The position numbers and the translations under genes are program-made. Of a stretch of DNA of 64,000 nt, positions 59,623 to 64,000 are shown one piece after another (positions within the stretch are counted from its first letter, which is position 1; each line of letters opens with the position of its first letter). The DNA comes from Achatina immaculata (Eukaryota; Mollusca; Gastropoda; Stylommatophora; Achatinidae), in NCBI GenBank assembly GCA_009760885.1, contig CM019716.1, forward strand, positions 8,006,438 to 8,070,437, given 5' to 3'. The notes under the pieces were generated by a model that saw only the letters and a program-made list of their open reading frames with translations, was not told where the DNA came from and made no database searches.

Positions 59623-61361
59623 GATAAGTATTCTAGCTTATGTTTTTATAATTTCCATATGTAATAACGACATATTAAGTCCATGTTGACTGTACATGAC
59701 AGAGAATTATGTAAAAATTTCTGATTACCCGGCGTTGCCCGGTGAATTATTTATCCCAATTTTCTATTAGACAGGAAAAGGAATGAATTCTATCTATAGT
59801 GTAATATCGAAGTAATTTTATTATATTAAAAAGTATAATTTTACAAATTCACTATAATATTCATTTAATTCAAAACTTGATTATAAACAAAATTTTTAGT
59901 TACACCTCCAGGAGCAAGAATAAATAAATTCTTAGGTGAACCCACCCTTGAGCAAGCAACATAACGTTGTCGGTGGAAGAAACATGGCGATCTCAAATCT
60001 GTCTCTCTCTCTGTCCCCAACTCTCTCTGTCCCTATCTCTCTCTATCTCTCCACATCTCTCTACCTCTCTCTCCCTCTTTCTTTCCCTCCCTCTCTCCCT
60101 CTCTCTCTCTCACGCTCTTCCTCTCCCTCTCTCCCTCTCTCCCCCACTCTTTGTACATGTCACCCCCATCCCACCCCCAGCCCGAGGCCCTCCCTCATGT
60201 GGATGATGACTGAACTTGGACTTAAACGGCATTGGGAGTGTCACTATTCATCTCAGTAACCCCAGAAAACTATGGATTCGACCATAATATCGGTCGTTTT
60301 CGATTATTTTTACATGCCACCCCATCCCACCTCCCCTAGGCCCCCCATGCCGATGGTGGCTCAACTTGGACTTAAATGGCATGGTGAGTGTCACTATTCA
60401 TCTCAGCGATCCCAAAAACTATGGAGTAGACACTAATATTGATCTTTTCAATTATTTTTACATGTCACCCCCATCCCACCCCCACTTCCAGATTAGAAGT
60501 GCTAGGGGTGTCTCTTCTCTCCCCCCCCCCCCCCCCGACACAGTATTTTTTCCATATTGTAAGTGATATGTTTAAAATTATGAAGTACAGAATAGAATAA
60601 AAAGCTAATATAAACATAAGAAAAAACTAATTTAAAATTTAAAATTATGAAGTACTTACATCTGTGTAGAAATATAAAATTCTTCACAGAAATAAAAAAG
60701 TATTAATGAACTTTAATCCAAAATACGCACTATCACTGTAGGAAATACTTATACAATCTACTAAAAGGGAGCGAAATGTAAATGTCACATTCCCTGAAAG
60801 ATGATAAACTGGAAGACTTGCCGCGTTAGTTTACCTTATATACTACCATCTAAGATTCGGGTGGGTGCTGGAACTTTCTCGAACATCATGAGTCCAAGAC
60901 TGGGGCATAATGATTTCTAAAAATTTCCAGAGAATTCTACAGAGTTATTTCCATATGCACAACGTTCTAGAAGGTTCTTCAGAGTCTATTCATTTCAACG
61001 CCATCCTGCAGGCACGGCCAACAACCCGATGCAGGCATAGCGCATAAATATAACGGGAGTTACATCCCTTCCTTCATAGGGCTAGTTTTACTATCGGTCG
61101 TTTTCGATTATTTGTACATGTCACCCCCAGTCCCTAGGGGAGATAGGGGTGTCTTACCCCCGCATTATATATTCCCAGATTGTAAGTCGTATGTTTACCA
61201 AGTTTGGTTGAAATTGCTCCAGGCGTCCCAGAGTGATGTTAGAACATACATACATTCATTTTTAAAAGATAAGTATTCCAGCTTATGTTTTTATAATTTT
61301 CATATGTAATAACGACATATTAAGTCCATGTTGACTGTACATGACAGAGAATTATGTAAAA
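59623..61361. mobile_element. Unidentified insertion flanked by 94-bp direct repeats
   Basis: 59623-59716 and 61268-61361 are the same 94 bases with about two differences (for example TTCTAGC and TTCCAGC). Between them lie 1551 bases opening with CCCGGCGTTGCCCGGTGAAT, containing a CT-rich block (59998-60150), a roughly 160-base repeat (60155-60490) and TTGAAATTGCTCCAGGCGTC near the end. No coding frame is credible. The direct repeats could be short LTRs, a long target duplication or a recombination product. Confidence 0.5.
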
Positions 61362-61396
61362 CATATATATGTAGCCATTTGTTTTATGTGTATATA

Positions 61397-62471
61397 CAGG
61401 ATGTTCCATATGTAACTGTGCACTAATTGGGTATCGATTCCGGTATCGTAGTGGTATCTTAATGTCTGCAGTATCTAGCCACTTCTGCCCGCCCTGGCTG
61501 GAGTCGCCGATTAAGCGTGCTGGTTAAAAAAATGTTACGTATTATAAGCTAATCAGACATGTACCTTATAACAAATGTTGAAACTGATGCCATTGTGAAC
61601 ATATGAACATGTGAACATATTCAAGCTTGAACACGTTTAATTTTATTCACAAACACTTTTCTTAGTTCTGCTGGTGAAATGTTTCTTACGTGTGGGCGAT
61701 TTCGATAAAGTTCGGATCGTGTATTTTGTGTGTTAACATAGCCCGAGGGGTGAACCCGAGGCTCATCTGTTAAAAAAAAGCTGACATCAAGAATATCAGC
61801 AGTTTTAGTTCGAGTGAAATTTGTAAACCATTCACAGTAACGGACTAGTTTTTCGTGATTCGCCGGCAGCAGTTGTTGGAACGCAATTATTTTATATGGG
61901 AAGAGTTCCAAATTTTCTCTGACCGCTTTATGCGCTGTTACAAGACTGATACCTTCTTGTTGTGCCAATTTACGAAAAGCCGTTGACTGACTCCGAAAAT
62001 CAGAGTCAGAAAAGTTCGATAACTTCTTGTTAAGTTAGGTGGTCTCCACCTAGGGTGTGCGTCTAACACTGAACCTTTTTCATGAAATTTTTCAATAAGT
62101 TTATAAACTGCATTGCGATGAGGTACGGGTGTTCGTGGGAATTTTTCAACAAATTGCTCCTTCACTAAATCGGTGTATGTACTGGCTTCTCGCAATACGT
62201 GCTCAACAAGAAAAATACGCTCCTCTAGTGAAAGAAACATAGTGAATAACCTGATTTAGACAATTCACCCATCGTGCGCTTCGACAACTGATTCGCTGTT
62301 TAACAACTGAATACATGAAGACAGACTGAATACACTGAATATTACACCACAACAGGTTTCAACACACTAACCCACGCAAATAGATGTGGTTAGATACCGT
62401 AGTCATTAAGGTATAACTCCGATACCGGAATCGATACTGGGTTAGTGCAGAGTTATTTTCCGAACGCACTG
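61397..62471 (-). mobile_element. Tc1/mariner-superfamily transposon, internally deleted
   Basis: The 1075-base element is flanked by TA on both sides. Its inverted termini of about 75 bases share CAG at the tip and ATCGATTCCGGTATCG inside. On the minus strand a helix-turn-helix N-terminus (SLEERIFLVEHVLREASTYT, KFPRTPVPHRNAVYKLIEKF) resembles the DUF4817 domain. After a frameshift comes QEGISLVTAHKAVRENLELF and LTDEPRVHPSGYVNTQNTRS with the first catalytic acidic residue. The frame then jumps to a C-terminal-like VRNISPAELRKVFVNKIKRV, so the later catalytic residues are missing. It could move only with a transposase supplied in trans. Confidence 0.85.
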
Positions 62472-62646
62472 TATAATGAGCTTGTGTTAAACTGATTTCA
62501 GATGTGTCTAGGAGATAAATATACACATACATTATATATATATATATACACACACAAGCATTATATACACAAGAGTATTATGTATGCACAAGCAGTATAT
62601 ATACCACGTGCTATATGAAGACATGGGATATACTGTATATAAACTA

Positions 62647-63408
62647 CGAGGACCATATCGAAAATCGTGAGCAAAAATTTTTTAAAAATCAGGATTTATA
62701 GATAGAGAAAATATAAATGTATCACCTTAATTTGCAGCCTTTGCACTTCATGTAGATGTCACCATCATGTGTCATGTGACCACGCGGAGCATAAACAAAA
62801 TGGCGGGTGCTGAAGTTTCGTTTCGTCAACGTGCTGTTATTGAGTTCCTCGTTAAAGAGGAAATCCCCGCTGCTGAAATTCACCAAAGACTTCAGCTTGC
62901 TTATGCAGATGTATGTATGGGTGGTAGCAGTGTTAGGAGGTGGGTGAAACATTTCAAAGATGGAAACACGAGCATCCAAGATATGCCTCCCAGCGGTCGC
63001 CCTCGAACTGCCTCCACTGAACGCAACGTGGAAAGGGCTGACGACATCATTAAACAAGACAGACGTGTCACACCTTCTGAAATCTCTGTAAATCTTGGAA
63101 TAGGACACAGTGCAGTACAGGAAATGATTGAAACCCTAGGCTATAGAAAAGTTTGTGCCCGCTGGGTCCCACAGAAGAGAACGTCCAGAAAACAGTGCGT
63201 CTGTGCCGTCGGTCAGCTGGAACGGAATTCTTCTGGGAGGGTATTTTCAAACATGCAGAGCGATGGGAAAAATGTGTGCAGAGAAATGGAGATTGTGTTG
63301 AAAAGTGAAGAAAAGGATGCAGATTAAGATTATACATTTATATTTTCTCTATCTATAAATTCTGATTTAACAAAAATATTTAGCTCACGACTTTCGGTAT
63401 GGCCCTGG
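62647..63408 (+). mobile_element. Mariner transposon, internally deleted
   Basis: The 762-base element has about 95-base inverted termini (62647 on and 63408 back) sharing ATCGTGAGC-like tips and the exact 20 bases TTTATAGATAGAGAAAATAT. It is flanked by TA on the left and TG, probably decayed TA, on the right. The plus strand encodes the N-terminal HTH (RQRAVIEFLVKEEIPAAEIH) and GHSAVQEMIETLGYRKVCAR. It then jumps to FFWEGIFKHAERWEKCVQRN in another frame, the C-terminal end of mariner transposases. The whole catalytic core is gone. Confidence 0.85.
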
Positions 63409-63549
63409 TGCAGTGAGAGGCAACATCCTGCATCGTCTCAGTGGGTGTGCCCTATAAACTCATCAAGCGTGACGGACCTGACATGTCAGGGCGACAAGTC
63501 ATCTGTAGCGCAGACAAACAGGACTTGGTTACGTTAATATAAGAGAGCA

Positions 63550-63775
63550 TATTGAGAGATAAGAGAAATGACGACTGAAGTAAAACTGGTTCCAGAGACA
63601 TAGCTGTATGGTTCAGTCTGAGGAAAGTGGGCCGGAACGAAAGGGGCAGAAAGTAAGATGAGCACGTATTAAACGAAGAACATACAACAGTTCAATATTT
63701 CAATATTTATCACATACATAAACAACACAACAGGTAAAAACAGATGAAAAATTAAACACTTATCTTGTCTGATGT
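63550..63775 (-). repeat. Unnamed interspersed repeat, copy 2
   Basis: Second, more diverged copy of the repeat at 57355-57640, in the same orientation. The strand given is arbitrary. Confidence 0.65.
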
Positions 63776-63794
63776 CCTCATAACGAGAAAGACA

Positions 63795-64000
63795 GGCACA
63801 GAACACACACATACTATACATGTAGACATATACATACACACATATTATACATACACACATGTACATACAGACATATTATACATACAAACATATCATACAC
63901 ACATATACATACAGACATATTATACATACATACATACATATTATACATACATACATATTATACATACACACGTATTATACATACAAATTACATACACACA
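63795..64000. repeat. (ACAT)n microsatellite-rich end
   Basis: ACATACAC and ATACATAC tracts with interspersed ATTATACAT run to the end of the window. Confidence 0.95.

Overview
The window looks like nuclear DNA of an animal, most likely a mollusc, perhaps a gastropod. It is AT-rich, has intron-containing genes with canonical GT/AG splice sites, and is densely packed with minisatellites, RTE-like LINEs, tRNA-type SINEs and Tc1/mariner transposons. The mollusc assignment is an inference from repeat style and the P450 type; no species marker is present. Two host genes can be supported.

Region 1 (1-8.1 kb, minus strand): the last five coding exons of a CEP290-like centrosome/cilium coiled-coil gene (exons 7499-7360, 6148-6095, 4260-4163, 3332-3232, 2130-1909). 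They join in phase and end in the conserved FFEEIEDLKY tail. Two of its introns hold minisatellites whose repeat unit copies the adjoining 5' splice site.

Region 2 (8-17.5 kb): minisatellites, fragments of several LINE families, and one CpG-containing putative first exon on the minus strand near 11.1 kb.

Region 3 (18-30 kb): an old LTR retroelement (LTRs about 18072 and 27767-29920) with a broken gag-like interior and no recognisable pol. Its 5' LTR is split by a nearly complete 3.3 kb RTE-type LINE, which itself contains a tRNA-type SINE. A second LINE is inserted in its interior.

Region 4 (31-36 kb): a 5'-truncated CR1/Jockey-like LINE whose 3' part is tandemly duplicated (1249 bp), then two long minisatellites and a mariner fragment.

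Region 5 (37.3-56.2 kb, plus strand): a complete clan-2 cytochrome P450 gene of six exons (504 residues). Exon 2 lies in a nearly perfect 2.1 kb tandem duplication, so two identical in-frame copies exist. Its introns are filled by LINEs and minisatellites.

Region 6 (56.2-64 kb): minisatellites, a LINE 3' end, an unidentified 1.55 kb insertion between 94 bp direct repeats, and two internally deleted Tc1/mariner elements with clear inverted termini.

The two genes show no functional link. Almost everything else is selfish or tandemly repeated DNA. Most open frames in the repeats are periodicity artefacts. I found no convincing new multi-gene system; the most unusual signals are splice-site-bearing minisatellites and the duplicated P450 exon.
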